64,000 nt of DNA from Nicotiana tabacum (taxonomy: Eukaryota; Streptophyta; Magnoliopsida; Solanales; Solanaceae), in contig NC_134095.1 in NCBI RefSeq assembly GCF_000715075.1, positions 68,825,990 through 68,889,989 on the forward strand, given 5' to 3'. This document shows, one piece after another, positions 19,715-32,075 of this stretch (the first letter of the stretch is position 1; each line of letters opens with the position of its first letter). The notes below the pieces were generated by a model, which ran no database searches, was not told the DNA's origin, and worked only from the letters and a program-made list of their open reading frames with translations. The position numbers were made by a program, and so were the translations under genes.

Positions 19715-20379
19715 TGTCTACCCCAATTCCCTGATGAGAGAACAAAGGGAGAGCAAGGATCCGCGAGATTGTAATCGAGATCAGAGACCCTTCGTATCGA
19801 GGCCCAAGAAGAGTGAATGATATACCCGACATGGTAAAGCGATGCGCCCCAGGCCAAGAACAAGTTCTAAGACCTCGAAAAATACGGTTAACGGTTACAC
19901 CCAAAGGATAGAGGGTCATGATATTCTCACCCAATCAGATATTACAACACGGATCTCGCTCGTTGTCAGTTATGAATTAATTATTAACGAGAAAGAAAAG
20001 TTTTTTTTTTCCCTTTTTAGGTTTATACTAGGGATGACACTTTCTTACTATATAAAGCGGAAGTTTTTCTTTTATAACATGTATTGTAACAAGCAAATCA
20101 AATCAATGCAATCTTATTTTCTATCTTTTTAGCTACTGTTAAAGTTCTTGTTGACTTATTGTGCTCTTCATTCAGGACTGGGCTCGAATTAAGGGTCCAA
20201 TCGAGCACGAATTCATTGTTCAATCTAAATTTTGGCTTAATCATAGTATTGCAACAAGTTTGAACTTTTATTTCATTCCTAACTCACTTATTTGATATTC
20301 TTAATTGTTCGTATTAGATTAAATCATATATTTTTAAAACCACATGTAAATTAATTATCACCAAATTTTGGGGTAAACA
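19715..20379 (+). mobile_element. LTR remnant of another gypsy family
   Basis: The right end GGGGTAAACA at 20379 is followed at once by a primer-site-like sequence, so it is a 5' LTR end. A TATA box ACTATATAAAG is at 20048-20058. The left end is a guess at TGTCTACC (19715), just after a G-rich purine run (19701-19714). The fragment lies between the CACTA element and the 20876 unit. Confidence 0.5.
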
Positions 20380-20382
20380 GTT

Positions 20383-20401
20383 TGATGCCCACCGTGGGGT
20401 T
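20383..20401 (+). other. Primer binding site of the LTR remnant
   Basis: TGATGCCCACCGTGGGGTT, close to the TGGCGCCCACCGTGGGG form seen after the LTR of many plant gypsy elements. The primer tRNA is not assigned here. Confidence 0.55.
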
Positions 20402-20875
20402 AGAGATAATAGTGGTGATTTAATACGAATCCCCATAACACACCCTATTTTATGCTTGTTCATTGAAGTCTTAATTTCAGAACAGCCCAAAAATTTCAAA
20501 CTCTCAGTCTACTCTCTTGAATGTTGACGCTGAGTTTGGCCATCAGGGCAAAAATAATAATTTGGTGCCCAACAACAAGGTGCCTCCTGCCGATCCCAAG
20601 GGTGTCCTAGTTGCCAATCCGGTCGATTTTAACTCGCAGGTGGCCATTAACATCAATTTTTCAACTGATCCCGAAAATAGTATTTGTGGGAACCCCGACC
20701 AACAGCTCGGGAAGCGCCCGAAGGCGGGGGCCCCTTCCAGATCTGTGGAAGATTAGGTCTAGGGCGATCAGCTCGGGGGTCCTTCCAGATTTGTTTACCC
20801 TATCAAGCCCGATGACAAATCTAAGAGAGTCATTGATCAAGAGCCAAGACCGGCCCGAGATCGGTATCTACCCTA
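20402..20875 (+). pseudogene. gag N-terminal fragment of the LTR remnant
   Basis: 20517-20756 encodes 79 residues (MNVDAEFGHQGKNNNLVPNN...) of low complexity, followed by more broken coding-like text with RPEIGIYPTSNS. Position after the primer site suggests gag leader or N-terminus. No gag core domain is left. The fragment stops abruptly where the 20876 unit begins. Confidence 0.4.
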
Positions 20876-21169
20876 CCTCTAACTCACGACCATGGGAGAA
20901 TATAGTAATTGAGTTGGGAGTGTAGTGGTACCCACTGGCTGTTATATATCTAATCTACACAAATACAATTATCCTCTCTCTAGCAGAGGTGGAAAGTTCA
21001 AATCGTTGAAGGCTCCTTCAACTTGTCAGAATATTTCATTTAGCCACTTAAACTAAGTACTCGACCTATTAAACATGTGACTATACTCAAAATATGCCTA
21101 TTGAAATGTACAAATATACATTGAAATAGAAAATGAGTGTTTACTTGAGATTAGTTATCAGTGGATAAT
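20876..21169. repeat. Duplicated low-copy unit, copy A left part
   Basis: Matches 42441-42735 (CTCTAACTCA, CCTCTCTCTAGCAGAGGTG, GTTCAAATCGTTGA, AACTTGTCAGAATATTT, ACTCGACCTATT). It is interrupted at 21170 by a solo LTR and continues at 35012. GTTCAAATC inside it looks like a pol III B box, so a SINE origin is possible but unproven. Confidence 0.75.
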
Positions 21170-22629
21170 TGTAACGACTCGGTCGGTTGTTTTGAGAGTT
21201 GTAGCCTCGTTCCCCAATTTATTATTTGTTTTATGCTTTACGGTTGTTATGTGACTTGTCGGGGTAGTTGGTTTGGGTCCGGAGAGGTTGCGAAATGAGT
21301 TGAGACACTTAGTCTCAAGGTTAAAAGCTTAAGTTGAAATGGTTGACAAGATGTTGGCATATGTGTAAACTATTCCAGAATAGAGTTTTGATGGTTCTGT
21401 TAGCTCCGCCCGGTGATTTTAGACTGAGATGAGTGTCCGAATAGTGATTTGGAGCTCCGTAGTTTAATTAGGCTTGAATGACGAAAGTTGGAAATTCGAA
21501 GTTTCACTAAGAGTAAACTTTGTGGTTAGCAAGTTTGGATTTGGGTCCCGGGAGTTGGAGTAGGCCCATGGTGTCATTTGTGACTTGTGTGCAAAATTTG
21601 GGGTCTATCGAACGTGATTTGATAGGTTTCAAAATCGAATGTAGAAGTTAGAACTTCAAAGGTTCATTAGGCTTGAACCGATGCGCGATTCATGGTTTTA
21701 ACATTGCTTGATGTGATTTGAAGGCTCGAATAAGTTCATGTGATATTTTTGGAGTTGTTGGTATGTTTGGTTGAGCTCCCGGTGGCCTCGGGTGAGTTTC
21801 AGATGGTTAACAGATCAATTTTTGGTCTTAGAGAATTTCTAGAATTTTTTGGTACACTAATCTTATTTCCTTATACGCGATCGCGTGGGAAGGTCCGAGA
21901 TTGTGACAACCCAAAAGGTCATCTCGTATTTTAGAATCCAATTCGGGGTTTTGAGGCCTTCAAGACCTCATTTTCTTTCCCCTCGATTTGTGTGCGCAGT
22001 CTGGGCACATTTCCAGAAAGCCTTTATGTGAAAATTTGAGAAAATACTAAGTTTTGCCTTTAAAATTAATTTAAATTGACTTCGGTCAATATTTTGAGTA
22101 AATGGACCGAACTAGTGTTTTGACAGCCTTGGTGGGTCCGTAGTAAAATATTGAACTTGGGAGTATGCCCGAAATCGAATTTCGAGGTACCTAGCCCGAG
22201 AAATGAATTTTTGAAGAAAATTATTAAATTGAAAATATAATGGTTTTTAGAAAATTGAATAATGTTTAATCTTGTTGGTATCGGGCCCATATTTTGGTTC
22301 TCCAGCCCGGTATAGGTTTAATATGGTATTTAAGTCATGTCTGTAAAATTTGGTGAGAAACAGAGTTTATATGACTTGATTCGGACACTCGGTTGTGAAA
22401 ATAGAAACTTTAAGAGTTCTTGAGAATTTCATTGATTTTGATGCTAAATCCGTAATTTTAGATGTTATTTTTGTGATTTGATCGCACGAGCATGTCCGTA
22501 TGATGCTTTTAGACTTGTGTGCATATTCTGTTTGGAACCCCGAGGGCTCGGGTGAGTTTTGGATAGGCTACGAGATGTTTTAAACTTAGAAATTTCTCAT
22601 GTGTTACTGCTTCTGGTATGCTGGTACCT

Positions 22630-22955
22630 TGTGCTTCGCGTTCATGAAGCAACTCTCGTGAATGCGAAATGCAACCTGGGCTAGGAAGGGGATTGATCTT
22701 CGCGAATTCAAAGCCATGGTCGCGAACGCGGAGAACTGGGGGGCTACTCTTCGTGAACGTGACCAGCATCTCGCGAACGCGTAGCGTAAAAAGGGGGTGG
22801 GCTGGGGAATCTCTGAGTTGTTCTTCGCAAATGCGGTCTAAGGCCCGCGAACACGATGGTCAGGGGGTAAGGACCATCACGAACGCGAGCAACTCTTCAC
22901 GAACGTGAAGGCCCTTCTGGCCGCAATGCTTTGCGAACGCAAAGAAGGCCTGTCC
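22630..22955 (+). repeat. CG-rich word array, nested element 5' LTR (CGAACGCGAAG type)
   Basis: About ten copies of words like TCGCGAACGCG and CACGAACGCGAAG, about 730 bp from the LTR start. Many CG sites are already TG or CA. Confidence 0.75.
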
Positions 22956-23842
22956 AGTATTTTAAAAACAAAACTCAAATGGGAATTGGCCATTTGTTCA
23001 TATTTTCAAAACCAAGGAAGCTTAAAGGCGATTTTCAAGAGACAAGTTCTTCCCCAAAGTGCTGGTATATGATTCTAAACCATATTCTTTCAATTACCCA
23101 TTGCATTCCATAAATTTTCATCCAAATATCTAGGGTTTTCATGGTAGAAATTCGAGATTTGTATAGAATTAGGGCTTTTTGTATAATTGGGATTTAGACC
23201 TCGATTGGGGTCGGATTCCAAAACAAATTACATATTTGGGCTCGTGGGTGAATGGGTGAATGGGGTTTGGTCCAAACCTCAAGTTTTGACCAAGCGGGCC
23301 CAGGGTCGGTTTTTGACTTTTCGGGGGAAAGTTTGGAAAAACTAAATTTATGCATTGTAGTTGATTCCTTTAGCAATAATTGTTGATATTTAGATAATTG
23401 TGGCTAGATACTAGTGGATTGTAGGTGGAATCTAAAGGAAAAGTGGTATTTGAGGCTTGAGTTTAGTCGTGGAATTGAGGTAAGTGTTGTGGCTAACCTT
23501 AGCTTGAGGGATTAGGTGTTGTTGCCTTATTTTCTACCTGTTTGCTTGTTGAGTACGACGTATAGGTGAGGTGACTAGTTTATATAAGTTTTTGTCGGGT
23601 CATAGAATATGAGTGAGTCTTATACTTGTGACTGTTGTATTCCTTTTTACGTACCATTCATGCTTTAACTGGTTAAATCTTCATGTTAAACAAGTTTTAT
23701 TATGTTTTTCCCAACTTTGGATGTTGGTTGAGTATTGACTAAAGTTGAAATTTATATTTTAAAGTTAAATGATGAAACAAGGTTGTTTATTTATGATTCC
23801 CTTGTCGGGTTGTGATTGTTTCTGTTATTTAGGTGAGGAAGA

Positions 23843-24105
23843 GTGTAAAGCACGAAGGATGATGACGTGCAATATTTTGTGAGAGAGTGATAAAGCATGA
23901 AGGGTGATGCCGTGTCATATTTTGTGAGTGTTAATGCACGAAGGGTGATATCGTGACGTATTCTGATTTTGATAATGCACAAAAGGTGATGCCGTGTCAG
24001 GATTATGAGAGAGTTAATGCACGAAGGGTGATGTCGTGCCATTTCTATTGGTTCTTATGGTAAGGATGAGAGTAAAAGCACTAAGGGTGATGTCGTGCAC
24101 GTGAT
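23843..24105 (+). repeat. Six tandem hairpin units in the 5' LTR
   Basis: A unit of 40-48 bp containing GCACGAAGGGTGATGTCGTGC. GCACGA and TCGTGC are inverted, so each unit can fold into a 6-bp stem with a 9-base loop. Six copies, degenerate at the edges. The minus frame at 23791-24042 is a by-product. Confidence 0.8.
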
Positions 24106-24794
24106 TACTATGTTTTTACTTTTGTTGGTTCAAAGCATGATATTTACTGTGTTTCTGTACTGTACTATTTTCAAAATATTCATAGTCCCCTTAGCATGTG
24201 TTCCCCCTTCCCGTTATTATCTGTTAATTTCTTTTATTGTTATTTCTCGTATATGATTTATATGCACTAGTTTATGTTATTTGTTATGTCCTACCCTCGT
24301 CACTACTTTGCCGAGGTTAGGCTCGACACTTACCAGTACATGGGGTCGGTTGTACTGATACTACACTCTACACTTTCTGTGCAGATCCCAGTACTGGACC
24401 GCAATGATCATAGTTTAGGTTGTTGCCTTCAGTCCACAGGAGACCCAATGTAGATCTGACGGCGTTCGCAGACCCTGGAGTCCCCTTCCTTATATCCTAG
24501 TTTCCCTATTTTCCTATATTTCCGAAACAGATTTATTTCTTATAAACCAGTATTTGTAGAAAATACTTAGAAGTTCGTGGATTGTGACACCAGGTCTTCG
24601 GGGTAGTCATGTAGTAGTGTTTTAAACTGTTATATAATTTCCGCACTTCATATATATTTAGTTTTAATTATTGTTAATTACCTTTTTTTGGTTAACGATT
24701 AATGTGTTAGAACTGTATCTGTTGGCTTGCCTAGCATTCTAAGAGTTAGGCGCCATCATGATCCCGACGGTGGGAAATCCTGGTCGTGACGAGT

Positions 24795-24806
24795 TGGTAT
24801 CAGAGC
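24795..24806 (+). other. Primer binding site, initiator tRNA-Met
   Basis: TGGTATCAGAGC, an exact match to the complement of the plant initiator tRNA-Met 3' end, three bases after the LTR. It is the usual primer site of chromovirus-type gypsy elements. Confidence 0.9.
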
Positions 24807-24989
24807 ACTAGGTTTCCTAGGTCTCACAATTCATGAACTAGCTAGGTAGAATCTGAGGGTTTGGTACAAAAATGTCTGTGCTTATCCCCCAGAGGTTACA
24901 GAGTTTAGGAATAACTTCACATCTATTCTTCTCTGTCACGCGATTTGATTTCTCAATGCTAATTGAACTTCTACACTGTACTATCGCTG

Positions 24990-26640
24990 ATGGCGAGAAC
25001 AAGTATCTCTTCATCAGCTGATCAGAAGCTCGAGCCCCCAATGGCAGCTCCTATGAGGGGCAGAGGACGAGGCCGAGGCCGTGCTAGAGGACGAGGCCGA
25101 GGATGTGCTAGAGGCCGAGGTAGGGGCAGGGCTCAGCCTAGAGCTCGAGCAGCAGCACCAGCGGCGGAGTCTCAGGCAGAGTTTGAGGAGGAGGCTCCAT
25201 CCCAAATAGTTCCAACAGGACCAGCTTAGGTCTCGGAGGGGTTCATAGCCACCCAGTGCTTCAAGTTGCTTTGGTCCGTCTATTGGGCCTGATGGAGAGT
25301 GTAACTCAGACCGGCACATTCCTTGTAGCACCAACCGACTCTCAGGCTTGAGGAGGAGCATAGACTCCTGCTACCCACACTCCGGAGCAGATGGCTCCTT
25401 AGTTTCAGACTCCGTCAACTCAGCTAGTTAGAGTAGTTCAGCCACCTATAGCGGCACAGGCAGTTGCTCGATCAGTAATGTCTTTTGAGGTTTTGTTGAG
25501 GTTGGACAAGTTCACCAAGCTTTTCTCGGTTCATTACAGTGGGGCAGCTTCTAAGGACCCCCAAGATTATCTTGACCGCTGCTACGAGGTATTGCTGAAC
25601 ATAGGGATAGTATAGACCAATGGGATCGACTTTGTTGTATTCTAGATGATAGGGTCTGGCAAGAGATGGTGGAATGATTTTGTGTTGACTAGACAAGTTG
25701 GGTCGCTTGCCTTGACTTGGGACCAATTCTCTCAGTTATTTCTCGAAAAGTTCCTTCTTATCACTTAGAGAAAGGACTACCGTAGGCGGTTCGAGCGTCT
25801 TCAACAGGGTTCTATGACTGTCACTCAGTACGAGACTAGGTTTGTTGATTTGGCTTGTCATGCTCTGCTTATACTCCCCACCGGAGAGAGAGAGAGAGAT
25901 TGCTTTGGCCCATTATGCTCTTATTATGCTTCCCACCAAGAGAGAGAGAGGGTGATGAGTTTTATTGAGGGACTAGCTCAGCCTATCAGATTGCAGATGG
26001 CTAAGGAGACAGGGAGTGAAATTTCTTTCCAGGATGCAGCCAATGTGGCCAGGCGAGTTGAGATGGTTCTATTGCAGAGGAGTGGTCAGGGGTCTGACAA
26101 GAGGCCTCGTCATTCTGGTAGGTTCAGTGGTACCTCATCTGGAGGCAGGGATTCTTTTGGTAGGGGCTATCCTCCCAGGCCATTTCATTCAGCACTTCAG
26201 GCTTCTCATGGTGATTCAGGTGGACGTGGTCCTCATATGCAGTATTCTGGTCAGCTACTCTACAGTGCATCACCAACTCCTATTAGTGCACCTCCACTCC
26301 AGAGTTTTCAGGGTAGTTACTCAGGCAGTCAGGGTCTGTTTTAGGTTCAGCACTCTCAGCAGCCGAGGTCGTGTTATACTTGTGGAGATCCTAGGCACAT
26401 CGCCAAGTATTGCCCTCGAGCATCGACCAGTTCTCAGTATCAAGGTTCTCGTGCTATGGTTCTGGTACCGGGGGTTTCACCGCCCACCCAACTAGGTAGA
26501 GGTAGGGGTCAGATAGCTAGAGGTGAAGGTCGAGGTATTAGAGGTGGAGGTCAAGCCACTAGAGGTGGAAGCCAGCCAGCAGGAGGCCATCCCAGGGATG
26601 TAGTTCAGAGTGGTGGGGCCCAGCCCCAATGTTATGCTTT
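24990..26640 (+). pseudogene. gag of the nested gypsy element, broken
   Basis: Starts MARTSISSSADQKLEPP at 24990. An RG-rich stretch (GRGRGRARGRGRG) is followed by a stop at 25229. The gag core resumes around 25690 (WDQFSQLFLEKF, then TVTQYETRFVDLACH at 25814). About 25858-25945 is a local tandem duplication ending in AGAGAGAG in both copies. The zinc knuckle is CYTCGDPRHIAKYC at 26373-26414, then a Gly/Arg linker. Additional stops are near 25380, 25770 and 26342. Confidence 0.82.
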
Positions 26641-29600
26641 CCCAGCCAGGCCTGAGGCTGAGGCATCCGATGCAATTATCATAGGTATGGTTTCAGTTTG
26701 CAGTAGAGATGCTTCAGTTATATTTGATCTAGGGTCTACATACTCCTATGTGTCATCTTACTTTGCTTCATATTTGGTTGTGGCTCATGACTCTTTGAGT
26801 GCTCCTGTATATGTGTCCACACCGGTGGGTGATTCTATTATTGTAGATCATGTCTATCGCTCGTGAGTGGTTATTATTAGGGGTCTTGAGACCTGTATAG
26901 ATTTTCTACTTCTTGATATGGTCGATTTTGATGTCATTTTGGGGATGGATTGGCTATCACCTTATCATGCTATATTGGACTGTCATGCCAAGATTGTGAC
27001 CTTAGCCTGTTGGGGTTGCCTCGATTGGAGTGGAGAGGGACTCCTGGTAGGTCTACCAGTAGGGTTATTTCTTATATGAAGGCTCGGCGTATGGTCGAGA
27101 AGGGGTGTTTGGCTTATTTGTCTTATGTTTTTTATTCTAGTACAAAGGTTCCTTCCATGGATTCCATACCATTTGTTCGTGAGTTTCCACAGGTATTTTT
27201 TGAAGACTTGCCATGGATGCCACCCAACAGGGATATTGACTTTTTCATGGATTTGTCTTTGGGCACTCGGCTCATTTCTATTCCGCCATATCGTATGGCC
27301 CCGCCAGAGTTGAAAGAATTGAAGGAGCACTTTCAAGACATGCTTAATAAGGGCTTCATTAGGTCCAGCGCCTCACCATGGGGTGCGCCGGTGTTATTTT
27401 TGAAGAAAAGGGATGGATCGATGAGGATGTGCATAGATTATTGATAGTTGAACAAAGTCACCATCAAGAACAAGTATCCATTGCCGAGGATTGATGACTT
27501 ATTTGATCAGCTTCAGGGTGCCAAGGTATTTTCGAAGATTGATTTGAGGTCTGGCTACCATCAGTTGAGGATTAGGGCATCTGATGTCCCTAAGACAGCT
27601 TTTCACACTCGGTACGGGCATTACGAGTTTCTATTGATGTCATTTGGGTAGACAAATGCCCCAAAAGCGTTCATAGATTTGATGAAGTGAGTGTACAAGC
27701 CCTATTTGGATTCCTTCATGATTGTTTTATTGATGATATCTTGATATACTCTGGCAGCCGAAAGAAGCATGAGCAGCATCTTCGAGTCATTGTTCAGACT
27801 CTACGGTACAACCAGTTATATGCTAAGTTTTCGAAATGTGAGTTTTGGTTAAGTTTAGTTGCATTCTTGGGTCATGTAGTATCAACAGATGGTATTCAAC
27901 TGGCCTAGGCCCATATCAGCTACAGAGATCCGCAGTTTCTTGGGTTTGGCGGGTTATTACCGGTAGTTTGTGGAGGGGTTTTCATCCATAGCAGCCCTGA
28001 TGACCAGGTTGACCTAGAAAGGTGCCCCATTCAGATGGTAGGACGAGTGTGAAGCGAGCTTTCAAAAGCTTAAGACAACCTTGACTATGGCACCGGTGTT
28101 GGTGTTGCCTACAGGTTCAGGGCCATATACCGTATATTGTGATGCATCTCGTATTGGACTTGGTGCGGTGTTGATGCAAAATGTCAAGGTTATTACATAT
28201 TCTTTGACGATAGTTGAATATTTACGAGAAGAATTATCCAGTTCATGACTTGGAGCTATCAGCCATTATTCACGCAGTGAAGATTTGGAGGCATTCTCTA
28301 TATGGCGTGTTATGTGAAGTGTTCACGGATCATAAGAGTTTGCAGTACTTGTTCAAGCAAAAGGAGCTCAATTTGAGGAATAGGAGGTGGTTGAAGCTAT
28401 TGAAAGACTATGATATCACCATCTTGTATCATCCCGGGAAGGCCAATGTAGTGGTTGATGCTTTGAGTAGGAAGTCGGCTAGTATGGGTAGCCTTGTGTA
28501 TATTCCAGTCAGTGAGAGACCGCTTGAATTGGATGTTCTGGCTTTGTCCAATCAGTTCGTGAGGTTGGACGTTTGGAGCCCAGTCGTGTTCTAGCTTGTA
28601 CAGTCGCTCGATCTTCATTATTTATGCGTATCAGAGATATGTAGTATCATGACCCTTGTTTGCTTGTCCTAAGGGACACAATGCAGCACGGAGATGCCAA
28701 GCAGGTTACAGTTAGAGTTGACAAAGTTTTGAGGATGCAGCATCGTATTTGTGTGCCTAATGTGGATGGACTTCGTGAGTTGATTCTAGAGGAGGCCCAC
28801 AGTTCCCGGTATTCTATTCATCCGGGCGCCGCTAAGATGTATCAAGACTTGCGGCAGCATTATTGGTGGAGGAGGATGAAGAAAGATATTGTTGCATATG
28901 TAGCTCGGTGTTTGAATTGTCAGCAAGTAAAGTACGAGCATCAGAGACCTGGTGGTTTGCTACAGAAGATTGAGATTCCTGAGTGAAAGTGGGAGCATAT
29001 CACTATAGACTTGTTGTTGGACTATCACAGTCTCAGAGAAAGTTCGATGTAGTATGGGTCATTGTGGATAGGCTGACTAAGTCAGCACATTTTATTCCGG
29101 TGGCAGTTTCCTATTCTTTGGAGCGGTTGGCAGAGATTTATATCCGTGAGATTGTTCGTATCCATGGTGTGCCTGTGTCTATCATTTTTGATCGAGGTAC
29201 GTAGTTTACCTCGCATTTCTGGAGGGCAGTTCAACGTGAGTTGGGTACACGGATCGAGTTGAGCACAACATTTCATCCTTACACGTCCGAGCGTACTATT
29301 CAGATTTTAGAGGATATGCTCCGCGCATCTGTCATTGACTTTGGAGGTTCTTGCAATCAGTTCTTGCTGTTAGCGGAGTTTGCCTACAACAACAGTTATC
29401 AGTCGAGCATCCAGATGGCTCCCTATGAGGCATTATATGGTAGGCGGTGTTGGACACTAGTTGGATGGCTTGAGCCGGGGGAGGCTCGATTATTGGGTAC
29501 AGGCTTAGTGCAGGATGCCTTGGATAAGGTTAAGATCATTTAGGATAGACTTCGTACAACTAAGTCCAGGCAGAAGTGTTATGCCGACCGTAAGGTTCGT

Positions 29601-30095
29601 GATGTGGTATTCATGGTCGGAGAGTGAGCGTTGCTTTGGGAGTCGCCCATGAAGAGCGTGATGAGATTTGGGAAGAAGGGCAAGTTAAGCCCTAGGTTCA
29701 TCGGGCCTTTTGAGATCTTTGATCGAGTGGGAGAGGTGGCTTACAGACTTGCATTGCCGCCAGGTTTATCAGCGGTACATCCAGTGTTTCATGTGTCCAT
29801 GCTTCGGAAGTATCACGGCGATCCATCCCACATACTAGATTTTAGCACTGTCCAGCTGGACAAGGATTTGACCTATGAGGAGGAGCCGGTAGCCATTTTA
29901 GACAGGCAGGTTTGTCAGTTGAGATCGAAGAGTTATCCTTTGGTTCGTGTATAGTGGAGAGGTTAGCCTGTTGAGGCACCTACCCGGGAGTTTAAGTCCG
30001 ATATGCAAAGAAAATATCCTCATCTTTTATCTAGCTCAGGCACTTTTCTATATCTGTTCGAGGATGAACGATTTTTTTATAGGTGGAGAATGTGA
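26641..30095 (+). pseudogene. pol of the nested gypsy element: PR-RT-RNase H-integrase-chromodomain, broken
   Basis: Protease motif VIFDLGSTYSYVSS near 26718. [18 protein letters not shown], then [12 protein letters not shown], with FIDD at 27726-27737. A short deletion after DGIQ (27900) removes the connection to RNase H. RNase H: YCDASRIGLGAVL near 28135 and DHKSLQYLF near 28330. Integrase: HPGAAKMYQDLRQHYWW with CLNC zinc residues, then DRLTKSAHF and FDRGT. C-terminus: [14 protein letters not shown] and an altered chromodomain. Stops at about 26864, 27080, 27442, 27651, 27686, 27907, 27964, 28985, 29204, 29542, 29628 and 29954. The final stop, at 30093-30095, lies in the first bases of the 3' LTR. 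Confidence 0.85.
30080..30090 (+). other. Polypurine tract
   Basis: TAGGTGGAGAA directly before TGTGATGACC of the 3' LTR. The minus-strand element at 49603-49613 has nearly the same tract. Confidence 0.7.
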
Positions 30096-30689
30096 TGACC
30101 CAAAAGGTCATCTCGTGTTTTAGAACCCAATTCGGGGTTCCGAGGCCTTCAAGACCTCCTTTTCTTTCTCATCGATTTTTGTGCTCATTCTGAGCGTGTT
30201 TCGAAAAGCCTTGGGACTTGGGCATATGCCTAGAATCAAATTTCGAGGTCCCTAACCCGAGAAATGAAATTTTGAAAAAAATTGTTAAACTGAAAATATA
30301 ATGGTTTTTTGAAAATTGAATAATGTTTGATCTTGTTGGTATCAGGACCATATTTTGATTTCGGAGCCCAGTATAGGTTTAATATGCTATTTAAGTCATG
30401 TCTGTGAAATTTGGTGAGAAATGGATTTGATATGACGTGATTCGGCCCCTCAGTTGTGAAAATAGAAACTTAAGTGTTCTTGAGAATTTCATTGATTTTG
30501 ATTCTAAATCCGTAGTTTTAGATATTATTTTGGCGATTTGATCGCACGAGCAAGCCCGTATGATGTTTTTAGACTTGTGTGCATATTTGGTTTGGGGCCT
30601 CGAGGGCTCAGGTGAGTTTCGGATAGGCTACGAGATGTTTTAAACTTAGAAATTTCTGCTGTGTTGTTGCTTCTGGTATGCTGGTACCT

Positions 30690-31010
30690 TGTGCTTCATG
30701 TTTGCGAAGCAACTCTCCGAACGCGAAGTGCAACCTAGGATGGGTAGGGGATTGATCTTCACGAACGCGAAGCCATGGTAGCGAATGTGGAGCACTGGGG
30801 GGCTGCTCTTCACTAACGCGATCGGCATCTCGCGAATGCTTAGAGTAAAAAGGGAATGGGCTAGGGAATCTCTGAGTTGTTCTTCACGAAGGCGGTCCAG
30901 GGCCCACGAACGCGATGGTCAGAGGGGAAGGACCATCATGAACACGAGAAACTCATTGCGAACGCGAAGGCCCTCTGGCCGCAATGCTTTGCGAATGCGA
31001 TGAAGGCCTG
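30690..31010 (+). repeat. CG-rich word array, nested element 3' LTR
   Basis: Same word as at 22630-22955 (ACGAACGCGAAG and relatives), about 600 bp from the LTR start because of the upstream deletion. Confidence 0.75.
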
Positions 31011-31902
31011 TCCAGTGTTTTAAAAACAGAACTCAAAACGGGAATTAGCCATTCTTTCATATTTTCAAAACCAAGGGATCTTAGAGGCGATTTTCAAGAG
31101 AAAAGATCTTCCCCAAAGTTTTGGTATATGATTCTAAACAACATTCTTTCAATTACCCATTGCATTGCATCAATTTTCATCGAAAAATCTAGGGGTTTCA
31201 TGGTAGAAATTAGAGATTTGGGTAGAATTAGAGTTTTTTTTTGTATAATTGGGATTTAGACCTCAATTTGAGGTCGGATTTCGAAACAAATTACATATTT
31301 AGGCTCATGGGTGAATGGGTTTTGGTCCGAACATCGAGTTTTGACCAAGCAGGGCCCGGGGTCGATTTTTGTCCTTTGGGGGAAAAGTTTGGGAAAACTA
31401 AATTTATGCATTGTAGTTGATTCCTTTAGCAATAATTGTTGATATTGAGATAAATGTGGCTAGATACGAGTAGATTGGAGGTGGAATATACAGGAAAAGC
31501 AGTATTTGAGGAATGAGTTTGGTCTGTGGAATCGAGTTAAATGTTGTGGCTAACCTTAACTTGAGGGATTAGGTGTTGTTGCCTTATTTGCTACGTGTTT
31601 AGTTGCTGAGTACGACGTATAGGTGAGGTAACGAGTATCTATTCATTGTTGTCGGGTCATATCATGGGAGTGAGTCTTATACTTGTGACTGTTGTATTCC
31701 TTATTACATACCATTCATGCTTCAACTGATTAAATATTCATGTTAAACAAGTTTTATTATGTTTTTCCCAATTTTGGAAGTTGGTTGAGTATTGATTAAT
31801 GTTGAAATTTATATTGTTAAGTTAAATGATGAAACAAGGTTGTTTATTTATGATTCCCTTGTCGGGTTGTGATTGTTTCTGTTGTTTGGGTGAGGAAGAG
31901 TG

Positions 31903-32075
31903 TAAAGCACGAAGGGTGATGTCGTGCCGTATTCTGATTTTGATAATGCATGAAGGGTGATGTCGTGCCATGATTATGAGAGAGTTAATACACGAAGGGT
32001 GATGCCGTGCCATTTCTGTTGGTTCTTATGGTAAGGACGAGAGTAAAAGCACAAAGGGCGATGTCGTGCACGTGA
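31903..32075 (+). repeat. Four tandem hairpin units in the 3' LTR
   Basis: Same GCACGAAGGGTGATGTCGTGC unit as at 23843-24105, but four copies instead of six. Two units near the middle are missing. Confidence 0.8.

Larger units (their letters stand above)
21902..24791 (+). repeat. 5' LTR of the nested element
   Basis: 2.89 kb, ending CCTGGTCGTGACG (the final A is changed to G). It keeps about 130 bases near 22024-22152 that the 3' LTR lost, and six hairpin units against four. Open frames here are not genes. Confidence 0.88.

Noticed and set aside
25014..25361. 115-codon minus frame opposite the gag N-terminus
   Set aside because: Shadow of the Arg/Gly-rich gag repeat on the other strand.
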